Positions 1 to 8,464 of a stretch of 62,966 bases of DNA are shown in pieces. The translations under genes were made by a program, and so were the position numbers. The stretch's first letter is position 1, and the number at the start of each line of letters is the position of its first letter. The stretch is from Erysipelotrichales bacterium (GTDB lineage Bacteria > Bacillota_I > Bacilli_A > Erysipelotrichales > Erysipelotrichaceae): the NCBI GenBank assembly GCA_910576855.1, contig CAJTJP010000020.1:1-62966 (forward strand), given 5' to 3'. Under the pieces are notes generated by a model. The model saw nothing but the letters and a program-made list of their open reading frames with translations, ran no database searches and was not told the DNA's origin.

Positions 1-87
1 TACTGACTATGAAATAAGCACTAAGCAAAACATACGAAATATTATTAAAAACACTAAATAATATACGCATATTCATTACAAAGAACA

Positions 88-137
88 AAACAGCATTTGA
101 GCCCTTTATTAAAGAGTTTAGCGCTGTTTCGTTTTTT
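88..137 (+). terminator. intrinsic terminator upstream of gpr
   Basis: An AAACAGC/GCTGTTT stem is followed by a T-rich tract and preceded by A-rich sequence, so it could work in both directions. The gene it serves lies to the left of the window. Nothing else is recognisable in positions 1-200. Confidence 0.6.
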
Positions 138-233
138 ATTAAGTGTTAAAGATGGGATTATACCAAACCGTAACTGAAAAAGCAATAATTACCTTTAAAA
201 ATTCCATACTAATCATTGAATGAGGTGATAAAA

Positions 234-1109
234 ATGGAAAAGCACTATCAAATACGCACAGATTTTGCGGATGAAGCAGAGGGCTGTACCTTAAAAGAAG
301 ACACCTTTACGCATGAAAAAACGATTCACGGCAATATTCAAAGCAGCTATATCAAGGTACTTCAAAAGGAAAATGCACTCGGTAAGGAAATCGGTGATTA
401 TGTATCGGTACAGTTTGATGAATTATTCGATCATGATCAGCGTGAGGATATCATCGATGAGGTATGTAGGCAGCTTCAAAAAATGCTTCGTTCGATGAAG
501 CTTAAGGTAAAAAAGGTTTTGGTCGTTGGATTAGGAAATCGCTTTATTACCTCGGATGCGCTCGGTCCTGAGGTAAGTGATGATATTTTGGTGACTTCGC
601 ATTATTATGCAAACGAGGATAAAAAAATGCTGAAGGGGACGCGCAATGTAGCGGTGATTCAGCCCGGAGTCATGGGACAGACCGGTTTGGAATCTTACGC
701 AATCGTCAAATCGGTATGTCAGCAGTTTGCGCCTGATTTGATTATCGCTGTCGATGCACTTGCGACACGCAGTATATCTCGGATCAATCGTGTCATTCAA
801 ATCAACAATACAGGAATTCAGCCGGGCAGTGGTGTCGGGAATCATCGCAGCGCCTTGACACAGGAAAGCTTGGGCATACCTGTCATTGCCATCGGGGTAG
901 CGACTGTCACAAGCATCGGTGCAATTTTATCCGATCTGTTGTCTGAAAGCACACTGAATCAACATGATTTGTTAGATGAATTATCCAAGCGCCAACAGCT
1001 CGATCTTGTCGTTACACCGAAATCAATGGACGATGAATTGAAGCAGCTGGTTTATCTCGTATCGGAAAGCATTAATCGTTTTGTCCATCCGCAGTATTTA
1101 AAGCTGTAA
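234..1109 (+). CDS. gpr: GPR endopeptidase (spore germination protease)
   Basis: 291-aa aspartic-type protease (peptidase family A25) that degrades the small acid-soluble DNA-binding proteins when a spore germinates. The N terminus carries the RTDFADEA segment typical of the pro-region, and the core VVGLGNRFITSDALGPEV strand/loop is characteristic of the family. I use ATG 234 because GAGGTGAT lies just upstream; a TTG further upstream at 216 would place the RBS inside the gene. A CATACTA element at 205-211 resembles a sigma-G/F -10, but it sits very close to the RBS, so this is weak. It is followed by spoIIP, as in Bacillus. Family assignment is secure. Confidence 0.95.
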   Translation: MEKHYQIRTDFADEAEGCTLKEDTFTHEKTIHGNIQSSYIKVLQKENALGKEIGDYVSVQFDELFDHDQREDIIDEVCRQLQKMLRSMKLKVKKVLVVGLGNRFITSDALGPEVSDDILVTSHYYANEDKKMLKGTRNVAVIQPGVMGQTGLESYAIVKSVCQQFAPDLIIAVDALATRSISRINRVIQINNTGIQPGSGVGNHRSALTQESLGIPVIAIGVATVTSIGAILSDLLSESTLNQHDLLDELSKRQQLDLVVTPKSMDDELKQLVYLVSESINRFVHPQYLKL

Positions 1110-1177
1110 TATCGATACTTGCTTAAGCATAACAGCACTCTCTTTCGCATACGCTTTATTTGAGGGGGTGCTTTTAT

Positions 1178-2119
1178 TTGCGAACCAACGGAAAAATATT
1201 ATTAAAAGTGGCATTGTTGATCGGATTTTTATATATCACTCCGTTTTTCAGCGGAATCGGTGAAATTATGAAACACAGCGGTTTTCTAGATGCATTTGTA
1301 TATCGTCAGCATTCCTTAGATGAAAGCATCTCGATCAAGGATGAAATGAATTTATTTTCGCACAATGCGAATTTAACAATACAAGATGACTTTAAATTTC
1401 AAACAACTCAGGAGCCGATGGAATCAAAGGACGATAAGACAGAGGATGCAGACAAAACAAATGATAATAAGCCTGCAGAAAATCAAGATAAAACCGATAC
1501 AAAACCAAAGGATACCGATCAAAAGGAAGAGAAAAAGCCAAAGGATACAGGCAAAACCGTGTATATCTATAATACTCACCAGTCAGAGGAATATGAGGGG
1601 GGAGAAACGGTCATGGATGCCGCAGCCGTTTTAGGAAATGAATTAGAGGAGCGCGGAATTCACGTTGTTTTGGAAACAGCGAATTTTGCGGAGTATTTGA
1701 AGGCAAAGGGACTTGATTATAATGCAAGCTACGAGGCATCAAGAAACTTTATGAATGATGCGCTTGTGAATTACGGCGGCTTTGATTTGATTATCGATCT
1801 GCATCGAGATGCGATTCCGAGAGAAGTAAGCTATTTGAAAGCGAACGGAAAGACGTATGCGAAAATGATGCCGGTAATCGGCGGACTCAGTAAGAATGCT
1901 GATGTGATAAAAAAGAATTCCTCGACGCTATCTGACATAATTGACAGTAAGGTTCATGGTATCATGCGTTCAACAATGGTGCGCGAAGCATATTATAATC
2001 AATCCGTCAGCGACCGTATGATGCTGATTGAATGCGGCGGTGATGTGAATCCGTTTAATGAGGTGAAAAACTCAATGGAGATATTGGCGGACGGTATCTA
2101 TGATTATTTAATGAGGTGA
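1178..2119 (+). CDS. spoIIP: stage II sporulation protein P (peptidoglycan amidase/endopeptidase)
   Basis: 313-aa septal peptidoglycan hydrolase which, with SpoIID and SpoIIM, drives engulfment of the forespore. A single N-terminal membrane segment (about residues 5-25) is followed by a Lys/Asp/Glu-rich low-complexity linker (about 80-125) and the catalytic domain. That domain contains YIYNTHQSE and DLIIDLHRD, which carry the conserved histidines, and a late IECGG motif. Start is TTG 1178, 7 nt after GAGGGGGTG; an earlier in-frame TTG at 1160 precedes the RBS. The acidic/lysine-rich linker is longer than I would expect but typical of extracytoplasmic spacers. It lies in one operon with the next small gene. 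Confidence 0.95.
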   Translation: MRTNGKILLKVALLIGFLYITPFFSGIGEIMKHSGFLDAFVYRQHSLDESISIKDEMNLFSHNANLTIQDDFKFQTTQEPMESKDDKTEDADKTNDNKPAENQDKTDTKPKDTDQKEEKKPKDTGKTVYIYNTHQSEEYEGGETVMDAAAVLGNELEERGIHVVLETANFAEYLKAKGLDYNASYEASRNFMNDALVNYGGFDLIIDLHRDAIPREVSYLKANGKTYAKMMPVIGGLSKNADVIKKNSSTLSDIIDSKVHGIMRSTMVREAYYNQSVSDRMMLIECGGDVNPFNEVKNSMEILADGIYDYLMR

Positions 2120-2123
2120 TAAA

Positions 2124-2411
2124 ATGAAGCGCTTTTTGGTTGATGCCTTATTTGTATGGCTGATTATATCGTTGATGATGTATATCAATGAACCAAAGGA
2201 GAATACGACGATTGATGATAAGATATCTGAATTTGAGGAGGAAATTGCTCGTCATGAGCGTGTTAATCAAAAGGTAGAGGGTACACGCTTAAACGATATC
2301 GATGAAAATGCAGCTTCACGTTTGGCGAAATCCGGCAGTGATTTTGTCATCAGTGTTATGGACAGCGGAATTGAGGTAGTTTCTCGTTTTGTACAGGGGT
2401 TTTCAAAATAG
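2124..2411 (+). CDS. small membrane protein in the YqxA position
   Basis: 95-aa protein with an N-terminal hydrophobic segment (about residues 4-21) and a charged, helical remainder ending in a second amphipathic stretch (VISVMDSGIEVVSRFVQGF). It starts 4 nt after the spoIIP stop. In Bacillus the gene between spoIIP and lepA is yqxA (DUF3679), a similarly small membrane protein, so position and topology argue for a divergent YqxA. No function is known to me. A strong terminator follows directly. Confidence 0.75.
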   Translation: MKRFLVDALFVWLIISLMMYINEPKENTTIDDKISEFEEEIARHERVNQKVEGTRLNDIDENAASRLAKSGSDFVISVMDSGIEVVSRFVQGFSK

Positions 2412-2416
2412 TACAG

Positions 2417-2441
2417 GCAGAATCACGCGATTCTGCTTTTT
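2417..2441 (+). terminator. terminator of the gpr-spoIIP operon
   Basis: Perfect 8-bp stem GCAGAATC/GATTCTGC with a 4-nt loop and a TTTTT tail, 6 nt after the stop codon of the small membrane protein. Confidence 0.9.
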
Positions 2442-2744
2442 GTATGCGTTTGATATAAAGTATCCTCTACGATACAGAAGGCTTGCGTTCGTGAGTCGTA
2501 TGAAAATAATGAAATTTCTCGATAGCGTATTAATTGAATCGATGTGAAGGTATAACACTGCTAGTGCTTTAAAAGGCCTTATATTATATTCAGGGATTTT
2601 ATTATGCATTTATAAAACCTTTTGTTCAGAAAACGGTCAAACTTGAACACAAGGATTTGTGTTCTATTGAATCGAAACAAAAATTATGTTACTTGGGAAA
2701 ACAGCAATCAGAATATGATTTTTTACGCTTTATATTTTCAATTC
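2442..2744. other. intergenic region without a recognised gene
   Basis: About 300 bases between the gpr operon terminator and the lepA promoter. I see no credible ORF with a ribosome binding site. The only structure noted is a perfect hairpin at 2645-2664 (listed separately). Confidence 0.6.
2645..2664. repeat. perfect inverted repeat
   Basis: GAACACAA and TTGTGTTC flank a GGAT loop, an exact 8-bp dyad about 130 nt upstream of lepA. There is no T-tract, so it is not an obvious terminator; an operator or a processed RNA stem is possible. Confidence 0.5.
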
Positions 2745-2763
2745 TCCTTGTTTTTGATATAAT
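2735..2763 (+). promoter_or_regulatory. lepA promoter
   Basis: TTTTCA, 17-bp spacer, perfect TATAAT -10 at 2758-2763, ending 33 nt before the lepA start codon. Confidence 0.6.
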
Positions 2764-2795
2764 TACACAGCATATAAAGAGATGAGGTGCAGGGC

Positions 2796-4601
2796 ATGGA
2801 TCAAAAATTCATTCGTAATTTTTCAATTATCGCTCATATTGACCACGGAAAGTCGACTCTTGCTGACCGTATTTTGGAATTAACGGAAACGGTAGAGGCG
2901 AGAGAAATGAAGGAGCAGCTTCTTGATACGATGGACTTGGAGCGTGAGCGCGGAATTACGATCAAGCTGAATGCAGTTCAATTAAAATATACGGCATTAG
3001 ACGGACAGGATTATATTCTGCATTTGATTGATACACCGGGACATGTCGATTTTAGTTATGAGGTATCACGTTCCTTGGCAGCCTGTGAAGGGGCGGTTTT
3101 GGTCGTTGACGCAGCACAGGGAATTGAAGCACAGACGTTGGCAAATGTGTATTTGGCGCTTGATAACGATTTAGAAATTTTACCGGTCATCAATAAAATC
3201 GATCTTCCCAGTGCGCAGCCCGATGTGGTGAAGCAGGAAATTGAAGATGTTATCGGTCTAGATGCACAAAACGCACCGTTGATATCAGCGAAAAACGGTT
3301 TAAATGTCCGTGATGTTTTAGAGGCAATCGTACATGATGTTCCTGCACCGGGCGGTTCAAGCACCAATCCGTTGCAGGCACTTGTATTCGACTCCTTCTA
3401 TGACGCATATCGCGGTGTCGTAGCCTTTGTACGTGTAAAAGAGGGAAGCATTCGCATCGGCGACCGTATTCGTTTTATGGCAAGCGGTGCCGAATACGAG
3501 GTGCTTGAGGTAGGAATTCGCAATCCGAAGGAAATCAAGCGTGATGTGCTGCATTGCGGTGAGGTCGGATGGCTTTGCGGAAGCATTAAATCGATTCAGG
3601 ATGTGCGGGTTGGTGATACGATTACTCATGTTCAAAACGGTGCGAAGGAACCGCTGGCAGGCTATCAGGTGATGAATCCGATGGTGTATTGCGGTCTGTA
3701 TCCAATCGATTCTGCCAAATACAATGATTTGCGCGATGCACTCGAAAAATTACGTTTAAACGATGCTTCGCTGCAGTTTGAAGCAGAAACCTCTCAGGCC
3801 TTGGGCTTTGGCTTTCGCTGCGGCTTCTTGGGTCTTTTACATATGGATGTGGTACAGGAGCGCATTGAGCGTGAGTATAAAATAGATTTGATTTTAACGG
3901 CACCGTCAGTTGTATATCATGCGTATTTAAGCGATGGCTCCATGATGAAAATTGATAATCCGAGCATGCTTCCGGAGGTTCAGCGCATCGATCATATCGA
4001 GGAACCGTTCGTTAAGGCAAGCATTATGACACCGAATGATTATGTCGGTGCTATTATGGAGCTTTGCCAGAAAAAACGCGGTATTTATAAGGATATGGTC
4101 TATATCGACAACAATCGCATGGATATCATTTATGAGCTTCCGTTAGGTGAAATCGTCTATGATTTCTTTGATCGCTTAAAATCCTGTTCCAAGGGCTATG
4201 CTTCTTTAAACTATGAACTGATCGGTTATCAGACAAGCAAGCTGGCGAAGATGGATATACTATTGAATGGAGAAAGTGTCGATGCCTTATCCTTGATCGT
4301 TCATAAGGATTTTGCGGCTCCGCGAGGCAGAGCCATCTGTGAAAAGCTGAAAACGCTGATTCCCAGACAGCAGTTTGAAATACCGGTACAGGCAGCGTTA
4401 GGCGGAAAAATTATCGCGCGTACCGATATTAAATCTCTGCGTAAAAACGTCCTTGCGAAATGCTACGGCGGTGATATTTCACGTAAGAAAAAGCTGTTGG
4501 AGAAACAAAAGGAAGGTAAAAAGCGCATGAAGGCCGTCGGCTCCGTAGAGGTGCCGCAGGAGGCATTTATGGCTGTATTATCGATGGATGATGATAAATA
4601 A
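2796..4601 (+). CDS. lepA: elongation factor 4 (LepA)
   Basis: 601-aa translational GTPase that back-translocates or remodels stalled ribosomes. G1 is AHIDHGKST (about residues 12-20), G2 region RGITIK, G3 DTPGH, G4 NKID and G5 SAK; EF-G-like domains and the LepA-specific C-terminal domain ([20 protein letters not shown]) follow. Length is normal for the family. ATG 2796 is preferred because GAGGTG lies 6 nt upstream; a GTG at 2787 overlaps that RBS. In Bacillus lepA is followed by hemW; here two regulatory-looking genes are inserted between them. Confidence 0.98.
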   Translation: MDQKFIRNFSIIAHIDHGKSTLADRILELTETVEAREMKEQLLDTMDLERERGITIKLNAVQLKYTALDGQDYILHLIDTPGHVDFSYEVSRSLAACEGAVLVVDAAQGIEAQTLANVYLALDNDLEILPVINKIDLPSAQPDVVKQEIEDVIGLDAQNAPLISAKNGLNVRDVLEAIVHDVPAPGGSSTNPLQALVFDSFYDAYRGVVAFVRVKEGSIRIGDRIRFMASGAEYEVLEVGIRNPKEIKRDVLHCGEVGWLCGSIKSIQDVRVGDTITHVQNGAKEPLAGYQVMNPMVYCGLYPIDSAKYNDLRDALEKLRLNDASLQFEAETSQALGFGFRCGFLGLLHMDVVQERIEREYKIDLILTAPSVVYHAYLSDGSMMKIDNPSMLPEVQRIDHIEEPFVKASIMTPNDYVGAIMELCQKKRGIYKDMVYIDNNRMDIIYELPLGEIVYDFFDRLKSCSKGYASLNYELIGYQTSKLAKMDILLNGESVDALSLIVHKDFAAPRGRAICEKLKTLIPRQQFEIPVQAALGGKIIARTDIKSLRKNVLAKCYGGDISRKKKLLEKQKEGKKRMKAVGSVEVPQEAFMAVLSMDDDK

Positions 4602-4607
4602 TGCTTT

Positions 4608-4638
4608 GCTTATGGGGCTTACCCCTCATAGGCTTTTT
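4608..4638 (+). terminator. lepA terminator
   Basis: GGGG/CCCC apical stem extended by GCTTAT/ATAGGC with a small bulge, followed by TTTTTT, immediately after the lepA stop. Confidence 0.8.
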
Positions 4639-4672
4639 TATTTCCTTTTATTTTGTCATGTTTTTTCTATCT

Positions 4673-4713
4673 TTGTCGAACTTCTTTAACGGATACCAAT
4701 CTCATGCTAAAAT
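4673..4713 (+). promoter_or_regulatory. promoter with candidate Spo0A box
   Basis: TTGTCGAA at 4673-4680 contains a perfect TGTCGAA 0A box. It abuts a -35-like TTTAAC at 4685-4690, a 17-bp spacer and a -10 TAAAAT at 4708-4713. A 0A box just upstream of -35 is the layout of several Spo0A-activated promoters. It drives the Fic-like gene and, probably, the Spo0A-like gene behind it. Confidence 0.6.
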
Positions 4714-4758
4714 AGACAGGTATCGAAATTGAAGGGTTATAAATCGGAGGGTAAAAGC

Positions 4759-5682
4759 ATGTTTGAAACAGCGAAAAAATACAGTGAACAAGTATACTAC
4801 AATAAAGCAGATCTGGAAAAAGAAATGGATTTTTATCTCGTTGATCCTTTGTGGCATGAGATTACACAATATCGTTCTTTATTTCGCCACGAGTTTCCGA
4901 TTAAGGAGAAAAAGACTTACTTGATCAGAAATCCTCATGTCAACGATCAAATGTCGGCAACACAGAATTTATTGTTTGAATGGCTGTTGCTGCATAAAGA
5001 GGACCCTGATAAGGAATTTGATTTGTTTTGGTTAAAGGAAGAAGAACAACTGCGTTTTTTACGGCTTTTGGTAAAGCTTCGTTATGATCACTCGCTGAAT
5101 CCGCAGACGCTTTTTCAAGAGGTCATGGACAGCTTTCAATTACACGGCGAGGTGAATCAACAAACGCTTCAATATTTGAGTGATGCACAAAATCCGTTGC
5201 TGCTGAAACTGTTTCGACTGGGTATGGAGGGCAATAAGCGCACTGCCTTTTTGTTGCTGTTTCCAACGCTGTATCTGCATCATTGTTTAAAGGCAGCAGA
5301 GATCATCGATATGGAAGAAATCATCGATAAAATACATTCTGCGGTCACAGACCTTGACGTAACCTCTGCTTTTTTGTCGCTTCTTGTAATGTTACGGTTG
5401 AAATTATCTGATGAAATGATATCATTAAAACGAAATGAACAACTATCTCCCTTGGATCAGGATGAAGTTAACTTATGTGAACGCTATCCGATGCTGCAAA
5501 AGGAGAGTATTGCCTTTTATGTTCGCCATCGTAAGCTACATCATTATTATACGCTGCAAGACTATATGAAGGAAGCAGACGTTTGTTATGAAACAGCTCG
5601 CTATTCTATGGAAAAGCTGGTTGAATTAAAATGGTATCAGAAACAAAAAATCGGGAAGAAGTTTGTTTATTTTATCATTTAA
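4759..5682 (+). CDS. Fic-like protein with degenerate active site and C-terminal winged helix (putative)
   Basis: 307-aa protein I cannot name with certainty. All-helical look; residues about 158-163 read GNKRTA, like the end of the Fic/Doc motif, but the catalytic histidine and the phenylalanine three before the glycine are absent (local sequence FRLGMEGNKRTA). The last 45 residues (YYTLQDYMKEADVCYETARYS onward) resemble the winged helix seen at the C terminus of many Fic proteins. ATG 4759 has GGAGGG 7 nt upstream. Only about 13 nt separate its stop from the next leader ORF, so it is probably cotranscribed with the Spo0A-like gene. It may be a non-catalytic regulator, or an unrelated family with chance similarity. 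Confidence 0.5.
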   Translation: MFETAKKYSEQVYYNKADLEKEMDFYLVDPLWHEITQYRSLFRHEFPIKEKKTYLIRNPHVNDQMSATQNLLFEWLLLHKEDPDKEFDLFWLKEEEQLRFLRLLVKLRYDHSLNPQTLFQEVMDSFQLHGEVNQQTLQYLSDAQNPLLLKLFRLGMEGNKRTAFLLLFPTLYLHHCLKAAEIIDMEEIIDKIHSAVTDLDVTSAFLSLLVMLRLKLSDEMISLKRNEQLSPLDQDEVNLCERYPMLQKESIAFYVRHRKLHHYYTLQDYMKEADVCYETARYSMEKLVELKWYQKQKIGKKFVYFII

Positions 5683-5695
5683 AGGGGGAAAGAAA

Positions 5696-5731
5696 ATGCG
5701 TAAAATTAGATGCCGCATGAAAACACGATGA
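5696..5731 (+). CDS. possible 11-residue leader peptide
   Basis: ATG 5696 sits 7 nt after a GGGGG Shine-Dalgarno and opens an 11-codon frame (MRKIRCRMKTR). It ends in TGA overlapping the ATG of the Spo0A-like gene (ATGA). This RBS is the only good one in the region, so the downstream gene may be translated by coupling. A sequencing indel that splits a longer N terminus is an alternative. Confidence 0.4.
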   Translation: MRKIRCRMKTR

Positions 5732-6435
5732 AAATATTGGCTTGTCTGCATGATTTAAATCTGGTTGTAGAGCTGATGGATGCTGTACGCTCTTATCCGG
5801 ATGCTTCTTTATGTGCACTGTCCTCATTACCGTCCAATGTGAAGGCAGTCGATATCATGAATGTTGATGTTTGCTTGTTGGATTATGAGGAGGATCGTGA
5901 ACAGGTTTTTTCTTTCGTGTATTCATTGAATCATCTGCATGGCTGTGATATCCCGATTTTGATCCTTTCAAAGGAAGAGGGGGCGTTTATAAGGGCTGCA
6001 GGAATGACTTCTAAAACATCGTATATCTGTGCGCCGTATACTGCAGAGCGGATATTGAATGAGCTGCTTGTGAAAGGAATGAAGCATCAACGGCGCACTG
6101 TTATTATCGGTTATTCCTCTAAGGTGTCACAAATTATACAGGAACTGGGAATTCCGCTTCATTATAACGGTTTTCGTTTTATCAAAAGTGCCGCAATTAT
6201 GATTTATCAATGTGACGGACAGATACTGAGTATGGTACAATTATATAAGGAAATTGCCCGAATTCATAAAACCACCTCATCACGTGTGGAAAAGGCAATG
6301 CGCGATGCGATCGAATATGCGTATCGCACCCATGAAAGTCTGACGATCGAGGGTCGTAAGCCAACGAATTCACAGCTTGTTCATTATGTGTATGAGCATG
6401 CCTTGAATGAGGCTGAGAAGGTAAAAAGGGGATAA
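5728..6435 (+). CDS. Spo0A-like response regulator with degenerate receiver
   Basis: 235-aa two-domain protein. Residues about 128-235 match the Spo0A DNA-binding effector domain: helix pattern IIQELGIPLHYNGFRFIKSA, then TSSRVEKAMRDAIEYAY and KPTNSQ. Residues 1-115 look like a receiver with D52 at the phosphorylation site (CLLDYEED), but the acidic pair is HD (8-9) and the conserved lysine before proline is replaced (CAPY, 101-104). Phosphorylation is therefore doubtful. Start is ATG 5728 (ATGA overlap with a leader ORF) or ATG 5710; neither has its own RBS. It could be the sporulation regulator or a paralogue that competes for 0A boxes. Confidence 0.8.
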   Translation: MKILACLHDLNLVVELMDAVRSYPDASLCALSSLPSNVKAVDIMNVDVCLLDYEEDREQVFSFVYSLNHLHGCDIPILILSKEEGAFIRAAGMTSKTSYICAPYTAERILNELLVKGMKHQRRTVIIGYSSKVSQIIQELGIPLHYNGFRFIKSAAIMIYQCDGQILSMVQLYKEIARIHKTTSSRVEKAMRDAIEYAYRTHESLTIEGRKPTNSQLVHYVYEHALNEAEKVKRG

Positions 6436-6453
6436 GAACAGGAGGATGGTTGA

Positions 6454-7536
6454 ATGAGGGGCTTGTATGTTCATGTGCCGTTTTGCGATCATATATGTGC
6501 CTATTGCGATTTTACGCGCTGCGGTTATACGAAAGGATTGGCAGATAAATGGCTCGACGCAGTTGAAGCAGAGTTGAAACAGCGGCAAATATCGGATTGT
6601 GAAACGGTATATATCGGCGGCGGTACGCCAAGCTGTCTTTCGCTTTCTCAGCTTGAAGGCTTATTGAAGCTGTTAAAGTCATATATTGAAAACAGCACGG
6701 AGACGACGATTGAAGTAAATGCCGATTCCTTGAGTGATGATAAACTTGCCGTTTGTAAGGAATACGGAATCAATCGCATATCGATGGGAGCACAGAGCTT
6801 TCAAAGCGATTTGTTGAAGGTGATTGAGCGCAAGGCGGATTATGAAATGATCAGCGATGCAATCGAACGGATCCATCGACAAGGCATTCATGATATATCA
6901 CTTGATTTGATGTACGGACTGCCTAATCAGACAATGGCGCAGTGGAAGGAAGATTTAAACAAGGCCGCAGACTTAGCGATTACACATCTGTCCTTATATG
7001 CACTGACGATTGAGGAGCACTCACGCTTCGGCAGAGCCCATGTACAGCCGTGTGATCCTGATTTAGAAGCGGACTTTTATGAGGAAGCAATTATGTTTTT
7101 AAAGCGAAAGGGCTTTGAACATTACGAAATCAGTAATTTTGCCAAGAATGCGCATTATGCCAGGCATAATCTGATATATTGGCATTATGAGGATTTTTAC
7201 GGTATCGGGTGCGGTGCGAGCGGGAAGTTGAATCATATACGCTATGACAATACTCGCAATCTGCATACGTATCTCACCGAGGGAGCGAATGCCAAAGAGT
7301 TTCGGCTGACAAAGCAGGAGGAAATGTTTGAAGCTGTTATGATGGGCTTAAGGTTAAAAGAAGGAATTGCGAAACAAAGGTTTTATGAGCACTTTCATGA
7401 GGATATTCATACGGTTTATGAAACAGCAATTACAAAACATGTACGTTTAGGTAATCTTAAGGAAAGCGCACAAAGCCTAAAAACCACTTATCAGGGAATG
7501 CTGATTCTGCATGATATTCTAGTCGATTTTTTGTGA
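6454..7536 (+). CDS. hemW: radical SAM heme chaperone HemW
   Basis: 360-aa member of the HemN/HemW family. The N terminus has the iron-sulfur motif CDHICAYC (CxxxCxxC), followed by YIGGGTPS and the family signature around SLDLMYGLPNQT. HemW proteins usually start directly at LYVHVPFC as here, lacking the longer N terminus of true coproporphyrinogen dehydrogenases, so a heme chaperone role is more likely. ATG 6454 follows AGGAGG. In Bacillus hemW lies directly behind lepA. Confidence 0.93.
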   Translation: MRGLYVHVPFCDHICAYCDFTRCGYTKGLADKWLDAVEAELKQRQISDCETVYIGGGTPSCLSLSQLEGLLKLLKSYIENSTETTIEVNADSLSDDKLAVCKEYGINRISMGAQSFQSDLLKVIERKADYEMISDAIERIHRQGIHDISLDLMYGLPNQTMAQWKEDLNKAADLAITHLSLYALTIEEHSRFGRAHVQPCDPDLEADFYEEAIMFLKRKGFEHYEISNFAKNAHYARHNLIYWHYEDFYGIGCGASGKLNHIRYDNTRNLHTYLTEGANAKEFRLTKQEEMFEAVMMGLRLKEGIAKQRFYEHFHEDIHTVYETAITKHVRLGNLKESAQSLKTTYQGMLILHDILVDFL

Positions 7537-7552
7537 TTTCGATAAAAAAAAG

Positions 7553-7581
7553 TTGTGCTTACTCTTTCGGTGTGGTAAAAT
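7553..7581 (+). promoter_or_regulatory. sigma-A-type promoter
   Basis: TTGTGC, 17-bp spacer, TAAAAT. It lies 17 nt after hemW and only about 50 nt before a strong terminator, so it would make a very short transcript. Confidence 0.55.
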
Positions 7582-7587
7582 ATAAAT

Positions 7588-7666
7588 GCATAAAATAGTA
7601 AAATTGTCTTGTTAAGTACACTTTTATGAACATATGGTTATTTTGAGTAATCATATGTTTTTTTTT
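7588..7666 (+). ncRNA. candidate short RNA between hemW and the zinc-ribbon block
   Basis: Predicted transcript of about 75 nt from the promoter at 7553-7581 to the terminator at 7629-7666. It may be an independent small RNA or an attenuated leader for the downstream gene. Confidence 0.3.
7629..7666 (+). terminator. terminator after hemW
   Basis: 12-bp stem (AACATATGGTTA with TAATCATATGTT, one G-U pair), 7-nt loop and a run of T residues. Confidence 0.85.
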
Positions 7667-7902
7667 GTTTTTTAAGTATATTTACTGGTTTTTCACATCG
7701 TTTTTTTATGTGTACTTTATGAAACAATAGCTTATGCAATGGCATTATGGGAAAAGCGAGCTGAAGGAGGAAAAACATTAAATAAACAGGTAACAGATAT
7801 GGAAAATAATGCTTTCAGTTTAATAACATTAAGTATGAAATCAGAGAAAGTGAAAAACTTGAATGGGTAAGTTTATAGGATGAAAGATAAGGAGTGTAGG
7901 AT
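7667..7902. other. AT-rich intergenic region
   Basis: No convincing gene. Two short open frames (starting near 7733 and 7800) lack family resemblance and may be remnants. Base composition drops here and stays AT-rich to about 11.9 kb. Confidence 0.5.
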
Positions 7903-8421
7903 ATGCATTGTACGAAATGTGGTAATGAACTTAAAGAAAATGAGAGTTTTTGCGATTTTTGCGGTAAAAAGATAGAGGTGATAACAGAAGAAAGTACAAA
8001 CGCTCAAGATATACAACCAACTGATAAGCCAGCAGAAACTGCGAAAGATATAAAGGAATGGTGGAACGGATTATCAAAAAGAAGTATAAGGGCGTTGAGT
8101 ATCCTAATAATAATTTTCATAATTGGCGGAATAACTAATCTAAATAAGACAAGTAGTAATGAGTATGAGCTTTATGAGATTTGGTGTGATTCTATTAAAA
8201 GCCAATGGGTAGTACATAAAATTGAAGATTTTGATCGAATTGAAATAAATAAAGAAGTAGATGACGATATAGTAGAATATAATGCGATAATTGATATAAC
8301 CGCAGAAAATATTATGGAAGAAGAAATAAATAAAAAAGTCTATTGTCACGGTCGAGAAAATAAAGATGGCAAAATTGTAAAAAAAATGTGTGGTTGTTTT
8401 TTGCACAGAGAAGATGATTGA
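7903..8421 (+). CDS. zinc-ribbon single-pass membrane protein
   Basis: 172-aa protein of unknown function. Residues 3-22 form a four-cysteine zinc ribbon (CTKC ... CDFC), followed by a polar linker and one transmembrane helix at about residues 66-84. The remaining C-terminal part is charged and presumably outside the cytoplasm. ATG has AAGGAGTG upstream. It is the first of three zinc-ribbon membrane proteins in this block, together with a lipoprotein. AT-rich codon use differs from flanking core genes, suggesting acquired DNA. Confidence 0.75.
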   Translation: MHCTKCGNELKENESFCDFCGKKIEVITEESTNAQDIQPTDKPAETAKDIKEWWNGLSKRSIRALSILIIIFIIGGITNLNKTSSNEYELYEIWCDSIKSQWVVHKIEDFDRIEINKEVDDDIVEYNAIIDITAENIMEEEINKKVYCHGRENKDGKIVKKMCGCFLHREDD

Positions 8422-8464
8422 GCTTACAAAAAAGCGCATAGAATAGGTTAAAAAGGTGAGAATA

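Noticed and set aside
6454-7536. oxygen-independent coproporphyrinogen III dehydrogenase (HemN)
   Set aside because: The N terminus is of the short HemW type and the locus matches hemW behind lepA.
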